A DNA stretch of 30,470 nt, taken from contig JACQLI010000020.1 of NCBI GenBank assembly GCA_016204125.1, forward strand, positions 1-30,470, in the 5' to 3' direction. The position numbers and the translations under genes were made by a program. The notes beneath the pieces were generated by a model. The model was not told the origin of the DNA and ran no database searches. It saw nothing but the letters and a program-made list of their open reading frames with translations. The DNA comes from Candidatus Omnitrophota bacterium (GTDB taxonomy: Bacteria > Omnitrophota > Omnitrophia > Omnitrophales > JACQLI01). Positions 14,470 to 22,096 of the stretch are shown piece after piece. The number at the start of each line of letters is the position of its first letter. The stretch's first letter is position 1.

Positions 14470-15950
14470 AGAAAGAGATTATCGCAATTCTTCTTCTGGC
14501 TCTTTTTTCTGGGTGCGCTACGACTTCTTCCTTCTCTCATCTTTCTCCTGAGGAAAAAGAGCTTAAGCGCGAGACAGGCGAGTTTCGCCTCGATACTAAT
14601 ACACGTTTGACGGGAGTCGGTTATCGTCTCCTTGCTTCTCTTCCTCAGACAGATAAAAGTGAACGTTACGCCTATCTTCCTTTTGCCTGGAGTGACATTG
14701 ATCCCACTCTTCGTATGACCTATGGAAAGGGGGGTGTCATGGTGGCAGGGCCGATCGAAGGAATTACACCGCAGGATCTTGATGTGCAAAGAGGCGATAT
14801 TATTCTTCTTGTCGACGGCCTCGAAATTCGGAACATGGGAACTCTTGAGAACCTGTTGATGTCCTTGAGGGACCACAACTGGGTGACGGTTCACTTCAAG
14901 CGCGGAGAGGAGGTTCAGGACGTTCGAGTTCCTATTCTTTATTTTCCAGAACTTACCTTATTTTTTGTGAGTCCTGAGCTTAAGGATGTCTACTCGGCAG
15001 TAAGCGAATTTGGCGATGTTGTGGTTTCTGCGCCGCTTCTCCACTTCGTTGAAAATGATGACGAACTCGCTTTTCTTCTCGGGCATGAGCTAGGACACCT
15101 GAAGGGAAAAGGTTTTACTCTTTATATGAGAAAAAACAAGAAAGACCGCCGGGGAAGCGCGATTGCGATGAAGTTGGGGGCTTTTGTGGGAGAGTACGCG
15201 GCGGCGGGACGGCTTAACTTCGATCAATCGAAGGCCTCGTTAGATCCTGGTCGTCATTTCCTCGGCGAGGAGGTCAACGCAGACAAATATGCTATTGAGC
15301 TAATGAAAGGGGCGGGATATCAGCCCGAGGCAGGAATTAAGGTACTCGAGCGTCTTGCCGTAGAAATATCAACCAAGCTGGGTGATTACGTCAATCAACA
15401 GAGCGGTACGCTTGAGAGGGCTATGAACGTACAACACCCCCTTAATGAGGACCGAATCATCATGTTACGCCGCCATGTCGATGAGTTGGCGGATCGCGAG
15501 GGGGGATCCGCTCCGACAGCACCGATTCAGATAAAAACCCTGCAGGATGACCTGTTAGGAGTGGCAAGCGGAGAAGAATTTGTTCGGGATAAGGGGCTCA
15601 CCAAGATTGGGCTTACAGACAACGCGGTCGGGACTTACACCCAACTTGACAGCTTTTCTCCCAAACTCACCTTTGCAAAAGACACCGCAAAGATCTATTG
15701 GTTTGCATTTTACAATTCTGTCCTTTCGGTGGGCGAAGCCTTTAAAATGCCAAAGTATGAAATCAAGTGGTATGCCCCCGATGGTTCCCTTTATCATCGT
15801 GAAAACTTCAGGGCTCGTGGAGGATATGGGACGTCGGTTGCAAAACTAAATTTAAAGAAGCTCGACCCCGCGGCGCGGATAGGCCGATGGCGAGTTCGAG
15901 TCTTTAAGCAAGGCAAACTTTTCGATGATCGCTATTTCCGCATCGGTTAG
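14466..15950 (+). CDS. M48-family metalloprotease lipoprotein with PDZ and extra C-terminal domain (second of pair)
   Basis: 494 residues starting at a TTG that overlaps the preceding TGA, with AAAGGAG at 14456-14462 upstream; no ATG is available before the signal peptide. Lipobox FSGC (Cys17). PDZ-like segment at about 90-160 (VMVAGPIEGITPQDLDVQRGDIILLVDG). Zinc motif HELGH at 207-211, third ligand region GEEVNADKYAIEL (E269, D273). Parallel motifs (TRLTGVGYRLL / VRVVSVGYRLL, LHFVENDDELAFLLGHE / LRFVKTDDELAFILGHE) show tandem duplication with the previous gene. The last ~130 residues (from about 360) are unique to this copy and look beta-rich (YEIKWYAPDGSLYHRENF, RIGRWRVRVFKQGKLFDDRYF), like an Ig-type fold that may bind a partner. 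Confidence 0.87.
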   Translation: MKKEIIAILLLALFSGCATTSSFSHLSPEEKELKRETGEFRLDTNTRLTGVGYRLLASLPQTDKSERYAYLPFAWSDIDPTLRMTYGKGGVMVAGPIEGITPQDLDVQRGDIILLVDGLEIRNMGTLENLLMSLRDHNWVTVHFKRGEEVQDVRVPILYFPELTLFFVSPELKDVYSAVSEFGDVVVSAPLLHFVENDDELAFLLGHELGHLKGKGFTLYMRKNKKDRRGSAIAMKLGAFVGEYAAAGRLNFDQSKASLDPGRHFLGEEVNADKYAIELMKGAGYQPEAGIKVLERLAVEISTKLGDYVNQQSGTLERAMNVQHPLNEDRIIMLRRHVDELADREGGSAPTAPIQIKTLQDDLLGVASGEEFVRDKGLTKIGLTDNAVGTYTQLDSFSPKLTFAKDTAKIYWFAFYNSVLSVGEAFKMPKYEIKWYAPDGSLYHRENFRARGGYGTSVAKLNLKKLDPAARIGRWRVRVFKQGKLFDDRYFRIG

Positions 15951-15973
15951 GATTAACAGTTGTTTCATGGTTT

Positions 15974-15992
15974 ACAGCCGCGGTCCGGCTGT
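15974..15992. other. Perfect 7-bp hairpin after the M48 pair
   Basis: ACAGCCG (15974-15980) and CGGCTGT (15986-15992) enclose a 5-base loop, 24 bases after the stop. There is no T-run, so termination is possible but not shown. It may be another palindromic repeat unit. Confidence 0.35.
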
Positions 15993-16040
15993 CGCGGGGA
16001 GAGTTTCGCGGAGTGAAGTAGAAAGGAGGAATGGAAGAAA

Positions 16041-16136
16041 GTGAAAAGAATTGTTTGCTTACCCCTATTAATTGCTCTCGTCTTGGGCTTGCCAAACCTA
16101 CTTTTGGCAGAAGCCGAGCTTTATAAGGATTTCTAA
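16041..16136 (+). CDS. Possible 31-residue signal-peptide-like mini-protein
   Basis: From the GTG at 16041 the frame encodes a textbook signal peptide (KRIVCLPLLIALVLGLPNLL then LAEA) followed by only ELYKDF and a stop. GGAGG sits at 16025-16029. Either a secreted gene has been truncated here, or this is a small leader in front of the DUF5329 lipoprotein gene eight bases downstream. No frame continuing the mature protein was found. Confidence 0.3.
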   Translation: MKRIVCLPLLIALVLGLPNLLLAEAELYKDF

Positions 16137-16143
16137 AAACGAC

Positions 16144-16629
16144 GTGAGTAGGAAGCATCACTCTATTTTTCTATTTTGGACCCTTCTCATGGCGGGATGC
16201 GCGGCGCCTTATTATTCCATGGCCGCACCAGGGGAACTTCCTTACGGCCTGCCGACGCGGGAGATTCGAGACAGTCCCTATTTTGCGGAGCTGGACCGCG
16301 AATACGGAAAGGGATTATCTTATGAGCGGGCCAAGATCAAATATCTCCTGGGTCATACGGCTCAATCCGACTATTCATTTGACCGAAACGGACGGGTCTA
16401 TGACAGCGAAAGGACAGCCAATCATCTGAGGAAGAAATATCGTCAGAGATTAGAAAAAATCCACACCGCCCAGGATTTCATTGATAAAGTCGCCAGTATT
16501 TCCACCGAGTCGGGGCGGCCCTACCTGGCGCTTCCTGGAGACGGCAAGGCCTACCGCACAGGAGACCTTCTCAATTACGAATTGAGGCATTTGGAAACTT
16601 TCATGGACGATCTTCACCAGCAAACTTAG
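16144..16629 (+). CDS. DUF5329-like lipoprotein
   Basis: 161 residues from GTG 16144, chosen because it leaves a compact lipoprotein signal ending LLMAGC; the open frame extends 24 codons upstream without a signal-like sequence. The mature protein contains IKYLLGHTAQSDYSFDRNGRVYDSERTANHLRKKYRQRLEKIHTAQDFIDKVAS followed by SGRPYLAL. This matches the DUF5329 pattern of LL..I..S...F.RNG..Y....A..HL..K...........FI...AS.S..SG.PY. Families of this type are small envelope proteins of unknown role. It is convergent with the minus-strand hydrolase, with cloverleaf copy B between them. Confidence 0.7.
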   Translation: MSRKHHSIFLFWTLLMAGCAAPYYSMAAPGELPYGLPTREIRDSPYFAELDREYGKGLSYERAKIKYLLGHTAQSDYSFDRNGRVYDSERTANHLRKKYRQRLEKIHTAQDFIDKVASISTESGRPYLALPGDGKAYRTGDLLNYELRHLETFMDDLHQQT

Positions 16630-16635
16630 GGAATC

Positions 16636-16718
16636 GGAGGCGTTACCCTCTGCGAGGGCTGCGAAAGGCCTGCTGTGGGCGCGGGCTCAGTCAGCATGGC
16701 ACTGGTAGTAACGCCTCC
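16636..16718 (+). repeat. Cloverleaf repeat, copy B (83 bp)
   Basis: Same outer arms as copy A (GGAGGCGTTAC at 16636-16646, GTAACGCCTCC at 16708-16718) and the same first hairpin. The second hairpin is GCCTGC..GCGGGC and the third GTCA-GCA-TGGC, so differences from copy A are absorbed as G-U pairs. It fills the space between two convergent genes, where it could act as a two-way terminator or RNA stabiliser. Confidence 0.85.
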
Positions 16719-16738
16719 TGAATCTGTGAATCTGAATC

Positions 16739-17425
16739 TTACTTCTTTGCCCACGCTACGGCCTCTTCGATCCAGGCTGAATTTGGGTGGTAAAAGAGTC
16801 CGTGTCCTTGGCCTGTATGGAGTATCTTTTCTTTGCTTTGCGTCCCCGAAGCTAAACGGAAGGCTTCTTCGCAGCTTCCAGCCTCACGATCAGTCGAATC
16901 GTAGAGCGATAAGATACGGCCTTTCATCAGGTGTGCACTGCGTTCAAGAAATCGCTCGTAGCTACGGCGAAACATTGTCCCCCTTTTTCCGCAACCAGCC
17001 ATCACGACGAAGTTGAGATTTGGTTCTTCGGCTAGACTTGCAACGATCAATGCCATATGACCACCCTTGGAATGCCCGATTACGGTGATGTTTTCTGCGG
17101 GAACTCTTTGCCGAAGGAGGAGAAGCACTTGATCTGCAATATTTCTTGCGTAGGACATCATGTCTTGTTTACTCATGCGGGCTTCGCTGATAACGACAAA
17201 CCCACGATCTGCGAGCGCTCTTGTAATCTTTTCGTATTCATAGGATCCGTGTTTCGGATGGGGTTGGTTTAGACCCTGCTCTTCAATCCATGCGCCATGC
17301 AAATAGAATAAATACCTTTGGCCTGGATCGGGATTTTCGGCAAACGCCGCAGTGGCCAAAATCGCAGCGAGGGTCGAGGTGTAAAACAAGAGGTGAAATT
17401 TTTTATGAAGGGTGCAGGAATTCAT
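16739..17425 (-). CDS. Secreted alpha/beta hydrolase
   Basis: 228 residues. Signal peptide with probable cleavage after ATAAFA (residue 29). The core shows YLFYLHGAWIEEQ (oxyanion HG), the nucleophile elbow VIGHSKGG with Ser119, an acidic residue in LYDSTDREAGSCEE (D176 or D179), and His208 in TGQGHGLFYHP. This is a full catalytic triad in the usual order. The region around HGAWIEEQG..QPHPKHGSYEYEKI is not one I can assign to a named esterase family. Likely a periplasmic esterase or similar; substrate unknown. It is followed 16 bases further along the plus axis by the end of the repeat-protein gene, so the two minus-strand genes may be cotranscribed. Confidence 0.8.
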   Translation of the reverse strand: MNSCTLHKKFHLLFYTSTLAAILATAAFAENPDPGQRYLFYLHGAWIEEQGLNQPHPKHGSYEYEKITRALADRGFVVISEARMSKQDMMSYARNIADQVLLLLRQRVPAENITVIGHSKGGHMALIVASLAEEPNLNFVVMAGCGKRGTMFRRSYERFLERSAHLMKGRILSLYDSTDREAGSCEEAFRLASGTQSKEKILHTGQGHGLFYHPNSAWIEEAVAWAKK

Positions 17426-17441
17426 ACGAGATGCGGAGTCT

Positions 17442-18626
17442 TTATTCTCCGTAATCTATGATTCCGCCATCTCCTGCGCCATACCGACCAGCAGGAAGAT
17501 CGCCTGTGTCGGATTTGATGGAGCCATCTTCGTTATATTCTTGTGAGCGCTTGAGTGTGCCATCTGGATGGTAGTCGTTTTCGGATTTCGGGTTACCGTT
17601 TTCGTGATATTCCTTCTCGTGGCTTTTCATGCCGTCCCTGTATTCCGTTTCTGATTTAGGCGTTTTCCCATCCCCCTGATACTCCCTTTGCTGAATGTTG
17701 CCTGCACCTCCTCCAGTCTTGGTTTCCCGCTCAAGCGTTCCATCTTCTCGGAAATTCTTAGTGTCTGTTCCTCCAGGAGTCTTTTCACTCTCAGATTCCA
17801 GACTCCCATCTCCACGGTACTGACGAGTTGTGCCATTATTATTTCTATCAAGCGATGCATCTGATTTGACAGAACCATCTGGGTTATACTCTTTAACCTT
17901 CTTATCCCCTTTGTCATCTACATTTGTTTCTTTCCTGACACGTCCATCCTCATCCCATTCCTTTGAATCTTTCAATCTTCCTTCCCGATCGTAATTATCT
18001 ACCTGCTTAGTCCTCCCATTAGAATGATATTGACTGTCGTCAATCTTTTGCCCATTCTCTGGATCATAGCGCGTTACCCTGTTTCCATCAGGCCCTGTGG
18101 TGTCTCTTCTGATTATTCTTCCTTCCTTATCGTAGGTTTCAGTTTGTGATCCTGTGTTCTTTCCCTTCTCATCGTAATGGTATTCTTTACGATCTTTAAT
18201 GTCCCCTTGCTCTTGACCCTCTTTGGGAGGCCAATGCTCTTCTTCGCTTGTGAGGTGGCCATCTTTGTCGTATTCTTTGTGATTCTTTACACTCCCATCG
18301 GGATAAAATTCTTTGACTGTACGAGGAGTTTTTCCGTCTGGGTGGTATGCGATCTCAGGAGGTAAGCTTTTTTTATCGGTTTCTTGGCTGGCATCTTGGT
18401 TAATCCAGCCTAAATTGGGAAGGCCCATGACGTGACCGCCAGCGATAAATGCGTCCTTCGAATTCACATTACGCATATCCGCGCCTGTTGATGCGGGGTT
18501 ATCTGATAGGGAAGATGAGCCTCCACCTCCATGGTCCTGCCCACAGGTAGAAAACGCGACCTGTTCAGGAACAAGCGTTAGAGCACCTACTAGTATAATT
18601 AAACTATAGGATATTTGAGATATCAT
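17442..18626 (-). CDS. Secreted YwqK/MORN-type DG-repeat protein
   Basis: 394 residues. An N-terminal hydrophobic signal (SYSLIILVGALTLVPEQVAFS) is followed by a Gly/Ser linker. From about residue 90 to the end come some 14 units of roughly 20-25 residues with the theme E-Y-x-x-DG-x-(L/I/V)-K-x-x-x-x-Y (FYPDGSVKNHKEYDKDGHLTSE is split here as FYPDGSVK, EYDKDGHL; later EYNPDGSVKSD, NYDREGRLKDS, DYHPDGTLKRS, EYNEDGSIKSD). Such repeats occur in the COG2849 YwqK group and in extended beta structures of surface proteins and Rhs-like shells. The mature protein is extremely hydrophilic. No catalytic domain is visible. No Shine-Dalgarno precedes the ATG. It is divergent from the subtilase. Confidence 0.75.
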   Translation of the reverse strand: MISQISYSLIILVGALTLVPEQVAFSTCGQDHGGGGSSSLSDNPASTGADMRNVNSKDAFIAGGHVMGLPNLGWINQDASQETDKKSLPPEIAYHPDGKTPRTVKEFYPDGSVKNHKEYDKDGHLTSEEEHWPPKEGQEQGDIKDRKEYHYDEKGKNTGSQTETYDKEGRIIRRDTTGPDGNRVTRYDPENGQKIDDSQYHSNGRTKQVDNYDREGRLKDSKEWDEDGRVRKETNVDDKGDKKVKEYNPDGSVKSDASLDRNNNGTTRQYRGDGSLESESEKTPGGTDTKNFREDGTLERETKTGGGAGNIQQREYQGDGKTPKSETEYRDGMKSHEKEYHENGNPKSENDYHPDGTLKRSQEYNEDGSIKSDTGDLPAGRYGAGDGGIIDYGE

Positions 18627-18786
18627 CGTGTAATAAACACTAGCATACAGACTGCGAAATTACAAATGGCCAAGAGAGGGATTGTAGCAGTGCAGTGTTT
18701 AGCAACATTTGATATGGATTGATCAAGGATGATAAAACAAAAACCGACCAATGATTTGGATAGATGGATAATTTTGTTGGATTCAG

Positions 18787-18815
18787 TTGAAAGACAGATG
18801 GGGGCGTGGTATATT
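18787..18815 (+). promoter_or_regulatory. Promoter of the subtilase gene
   Basis: TTGAAA (18787-18792) and TATATT (18810-18815) are 17 bases apart, and TGG just before the -10 makes it extended. The implied start near 18822 leaves a leader of about 19 bases with no Shine-Dalgarno (AATAATAAGCA before ATG). Confidence 0.5.
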
Positions 18816-18840
18816 TTTTTGACTCTTTAAATAATAAGCA

Positions 18841-20391
18841 ATGTCCAACCTAAAAAGAATCCTTGCCACAGCGCTTGTCTTCTCGCTGACATGTTTTGTC
18901 CCCACACCATTTGTGGGATTTACTTCTGCGTTGGCTGACGAGCAACCCATACTCTATCCATCTCCATCAGGGACTCTTTCATTAGCAAAACCAATTCCAG
19001 AAAGTGAGCCTGCGCCGGAAATATCCGGAGTCCAAGCCCCTGCCGAGTCAGAAGATTCCACAAACTTCCTATCAGAAGGGCCTCTTTCTGCTTCTGAGGA
19101 AGAAGATACGGAAGCGACTGAGGAAGATTCCGGCGAGTTCGATCTCGCGCTTTCCAACGATCCCTTTTATGGAACCTCTGGCAGTTGGGGACAATCTTAC
19201 GATGACTTGTGGTGGCTTAAGCGTGTGCGTGCTGATGAGGCGTGGAGCATCACCCGTGGTTTAGGATCGACGGTCGCCGTGATTGATACAGGAACTGATT
19301 ATAATCACGCGGATCTTGCAGGTAACATCTGGTATAACGATGCAGAACTGAACGGCGTCCCAGGCTTTGACGACGACGGCAATGGTTTTATCGACGACAT
19401 CCGCGGATGGGATTTTCACAATCAAGATAATGACCCACTTGATGATAATGGACATGGGAGCCACGTGGCGGGAATCATTGGGGCGGTTGCGGACAATGCG
19501 GAAGGTATCGCGGGCGTCGCCCCAGAAAGCAAGATCATGTCGCTTAAGGTGTTGGATGCTGGCGGACGCGGCTATGTCACCAATGTGATATCCGCGATTC
19601 GTTATGCTGCAGATAAGGGTGCTCAAGTGATCAATATGTCCCTGGGTATCATGAAGAATTTTCTTTCAAAATCGCTTCAGAGGGCCTTTGAAAACGCGGT
19701 CAAATACGCTGTTGGGAAAGGCACTGTAGTCGTGGCGGCCGCAGGAAACGATGGGAGTAATGTCAATAACACATATCCCGCCGCCATACGAGATGTGATT
19801 GCTGTAGGGGCCATTGAGCCTGTAACCGATAACCGCGCTTACTTCTCTAATTTTGGTTCATCGCTTGATTTCGTCGCGCCTGGCGTTGACGTGTTGTCTT
19901 TAAGAGCTGGCGGAACTTCGTTCGGTAGTAACAGCGGTGACCCCGATTATTCGAGGGCGAGCGGGACTTCGATGGCATCTCCTATTGTTGCGGGCGTAGT
20001 TGCACTGCTTCGGTCTTGGAATCCGCTACTTACGTTAACGGATGTTTACAGTCGCTTAAAAAATTCGGCCGTTGATCTCGGTCCTGCAGGATTCGACAAA
20101 GATTATGGCTGGGGCCTTGTGGATGCATTTGCGGCATTGACGATTAGCGGCGTCAGCGGAAGCAGTGCAACTAGCAGCGGGACAGGCGAAGAGGCTGATC
20201 ACACGCCACCTGGTCAAATCAAAAATGGTTCCTCTGCAGGCGAAATCAACGCTATGGGTTTATCGCCAGAGACCTCACCTTTCCCTGGTCGTAGTTCGGC
20301 TTTTGCGGCAGGCGTTGTTGGAACTTGGTATGAGATCAGTGTACTCAGGCCAAGCTCTCCAAACTTTGGCAAGTCAAAGAAAAGAAGCTAA
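18841..20391 (+). CDS. Secreted subtilisin-like serine protease (S8)
   Basis: 516 residues. Signal peptide with likely cleavage after TSALA (residue 32). An acidic Ser/Glu-rich segment (about 52-105) may act as a pro-region or linker. The catalytic triad is complete: D149 in VAVIDTGTDYNHADL, H205 in NGHGSHVAGIIGA, S377 in SGTSMASPIVAGVVALL. The oxyanion Asn303 is in AAAGNDGSN. DDDGNGFIDDIRGWDF is a calcium-binding-like loop common in bacterial subtilases. After the catalytic domain (ends about 435) a ~80-residue low-complexity Ser/Gly/Thr tail ends in a basic KSKKRS. No known cell-wall anchor was seen. A degradative role outside the cytoplasm is likely. Confidence 0.93.
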   Translation: MSNLKRILATALVFSLTCFVPTPFVGFTSALADEQPILYPSPSGTLSLAKPIPESEPAPEISGVQAPAESEDSTNFLSEGPLSASEEEDTEATEEDSGEFDLALSNDPFYGTSGSWGQSYDDLWWLKRVRADEAWSITRGLGSTVAVIDTGTDYNHADLAGNIWYNDAELNGVPGFDDDGNGFIDDIRGWDFHNQDNDPLDDNGHGSHVAGIIGAVADNAEGIAGVAPESKIMSLKVLDAGGRGYVTNVISAIRYAADKGAQVINMSLGIMKNFLSKSLQRAFENAVKYAVGKGTVVVAAAGNDGSNVNNTYPAAIRDVIAVGAIEPVTDNRAYFSNFGSSLDFVAPGVDVLSLRAGGTSFGSNSGDPDYSRASGTSMASPIVAGVVALLRSWNPLLTLTDVYSRLKNSAVDLGPAGFDKDYGWGLVDAFAALTISGVSGSSATSSGTGEEADHTPPGQIKNGSSAGEINAMGLSPETSPFPGRSSAFAAGVVGTWYEISVLRPSSPNFGKSKKRS

Positions 20392-20399
20392 CAGCCCTT

Positions 20400-20702
20400 C
20401 TGAAGAAAAATCCTTCCATTAAAATTCTTTTATTTGCGTTCGGCCTCTGTTTGGTTATCGGATGTCGATTCCAAAATCAAGGGCTCACATCCGGGACTGT
20501 GACATACATCAATTTAGAAGGCGGGTTCTACGGTATCATTGATGAGGCGGGGAATCGGTATCTTCCTGTGAATCTTCCAGAGGAGTTTAAGAAAGATAAG
20601 TTACACGTTCTATTCCGTGCAGTACCAGTTCAAGATCAAATGGGCATTCAAATGTGGGGCGTCCACGTCCGACTCGAATCGATTGAACAGCAGAAAGAAT
20701 AA
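20400..20702 (+). CDS. Small lipoprotein, apparent CTG start
   Basis: From CTG at 20400 the frame reads KKNPSIKILLFAFGLC then LVIGC, a complete lipoprotein signal, followed by a 78-residue mature part. The first standard start (TTG at 20451) falls inside the signal and would destroy it. No ATG, GTG or TTG exists in frame between the stop at 20331-20333 and 20451. Mature sequence: TSGTVTYINLEGGFYGIIDEAG, then NRYLPVNLPEEFKKD and KLHVLFRAVPVQDQMGIQMWGVHVRLESI. This looks like a short five-stranded barrel of the type seen in many small lipoproteins. It begins nine bases after the subtilase stop, so translation may be coupled. Function unknown. Confidence 0.65.
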   Translation: MKKNPSIKILLFAFGLCLVIGCRFQNQGLTSGTVTYINLEGGFYGIIDEAGNRYLPVNLPEEFKKDKLHVLFRAVPVQDQMGIQMWGVHVRLESIEQQKE

Positions 20703-20718
20703 AGCATAGGGAGGATTT

Positions 20719-21333
20719 ATGAAAAAGCTTATTGCGATGTTGTTTTTGGCAGGATCCCTTGGGACTTATATATTACCAGTTATCGTGGTTAACTTTCCGC
20801 CGCTCGGGCAAAAAGCATGGAGCGTTCTTGATGTGACGAAGCCTGTGGCAAAGGCCCTTACGGGAAAGAGAAAAGAAGCGCAAAAAGGACAGTTTCCTGG
20901 CATTAAAGTAGACCAAGATTTTCTGGACCTACTCAAAAAGATCGCGCCGAAGAGTGAAGCGTCAGGCGAGCCTCAGAAGTTCTCCTTACCTTATATTCTG
21001 GGGATCCTCGTTCCCGTGTCACTTATCTTGGCCTACCTTTTGGCCGCGCTCGGGCTTCTTTCGCTGATTGTCGGAATCGGAGGAGTCTCCCGATTCTTCT
21101 CATTCCTTGCACTCGTCAATTCAGCCTATGCCTTGGTCGGCACTTTTTACTTGGGGAAGGCCGCAGCGGCCTCCTTTCAGCAGTCAGTGGAAAAGGCGAG
21201 CCAGGGAATCTTTGGAGCCATTGCCCAGAACTTTGCCGAGAAAGTCACGGTCGAGCCCGACAAAGGGCTCTTTATGCTCGTTGTTTTGACGGCCCTCTCT
21301 TTTGCAGCGCTTGTGTTGGCAAAGAAGAAGTAA
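20719..21333 (+). CDS. Integral membrane protein, function unknown
   Basis: 204 residues, ATG preceded by GGGAGGA at 20708-20714. Probable membrane segments are at about 4-25, 90-120, 124-146 and 183-201. A hydrophilic stretch of 30-89 (WSVLDVTKPVAKALTGKRKEAQKG) lies on one side, and there is a short amphipathic region before the last helix. No motif recognised. It follows the small lipoprotein by 16 bases, suggesting one transcription unit with the subtilase. Confidence 0.7.
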   Translation: MKKLIAMLFLAGSLGTYILPVIVVNFPPLGQKAWSVLDVTKPVAKALTGKRKEAQKGQFPGIKVDQDFLDLLKKIAPKSEASGEPQKFSLPYILGILVPVSLILAYLLAALGLLSLIVGIGGVSRFFSFLALVNSAYALVGTFYLGKAAAASFQQSVEKASQGIFGAIAQNFAEKVTVEPDKGLFMLVVLTALSFAALVLAKKK

Positions 21334-21350
21334 GGCAAACCAATTCTCGG

Positions 21351-21359
21351 TGGTATAAT
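21351..21359 (+). promoter_or_regulatory. Extended -10 promoter before tag
   Basis: TGGTATAAT is a perfect extended -10 box, followed by AACCGCCC. No convincing -35 hexamer. A start near 21366 would leave about 19 bases before the GTG at 21385, with AAAAGG as Shine-Dalgarno. Confidence 0.5.
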
Positions 21360-21384
21360 AACCGCCCATCAAAAGGCAAGCGGG

Positions 21385-22092
21385 GTGCTGAGAAAGATCA
21401 AATTCTTGCTACGCGCAAGGCCGGAAGACTCCAGCGTCACGCAGAGCGTGAAGCACGGAAGGCACAGAAAGAAGCCGAGAAGGCTGCCGCAGACGCTAAG
21501 AAGAAAATGGGGTTTTAACACCGTTCAAAAGAAAAGATGTGAGTGGGCGGGAAGTGATCCACTTTATGTGGCCTATCATGATAGGGAGTGGGGAGTTCCC
21601 GTCCATGACGATCAGAAGCTTTTTGAATTTTTGATCCTTGAAGGCGCACAGGCAGGCCTGAGTTGGCTCACTGTTTTGAGGAAGCGCGAGAATTACCGAA
21701 AGGCACTCGACGGTTTCGATCCCGCCAAGATTCAGAAATATAATTCCTCCAAAATCAAATCCCTTCTCTCCAACGACGGAATCATCCGAAATCGGCTCAA
21801 GATTGAATCAACAATTGATAATGCAAAGGCCTACCTCGCTACACAAAAAGAGTTCGGGAGTTTCGCAAAATATATCTGGGGATTTGTTAGCCACAAGCCG
21901 ATCAAGAACAGACGGAGGTCTATCAAAGAACTCCCAGCCAGTACGTCTCTTTCCGATGTTTTGAGCAAGGACCTCAAAAAGCGGGGGTTTCGTTTCGTGG
22001 GGTCGACGATATGCTACGCCTTCATGCAGGCTGTCGGCATGGTGAACGATCACTTCGTTCACTGTTTTCGTTATAATGACATGAAGGAATGA
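21385..22092 (+). CDS. tag: DNA-3-methyladenine glycosylase I
   Basis: 235 residues from GTG 21385. It excises 3-methyladenine from alkylated DNA. Family blocks: KRCEWAGSDPLYVAYHDREWGVPVHDDQKLFEFLILEGAQAGLSW is seen as RCEW, YHDREWG and LEGAQAGLSW, then GIIRNRLKIESTIDNAKAYL, GSFAKYIWGFV, KKRGFRFVGSTICYAFMQAVGMVNDH and a final HC, giving the zinc-binding Cys/His of the family. The domain starts at about residue 50. The first ~45 residues are basic and not part of the family, and the same DNA reads as a Lys/Ala-rich peptide in another frame. GTG 21451 is an alternative start. No ATG is available near the family N terminus. Confidence 0.9.
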   Translation: MLRKIKFLLRARPEDSSVTQSVKHGRHRKKPRRLPQTLRRKWGFNTVQKKRCEWAGSDPLYVAYHDREWGVPVHDDQKLFEFLILEGAQAGLSWLTVLRKRENYRKALDGFDPAKIQKYNSSKIKSLLSNDGIIRNRLKIESTIDNAKAYLATQKEFGSFAKYIWGFVSHKPIKNRRRSIKELPASTSLSDVLSKDLKKRGFRFVGSTICYAFMQAVGMVNDHFVHCFRYNDMKE

Positions 22093-22096
22093 AACC

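Noticed and set aside
17057..17272. Plus-strand frame inside the hydrolase gene
   Set aside because: The opposite strand encodes a complete catalytic triad hydrolase; this is its shadow.
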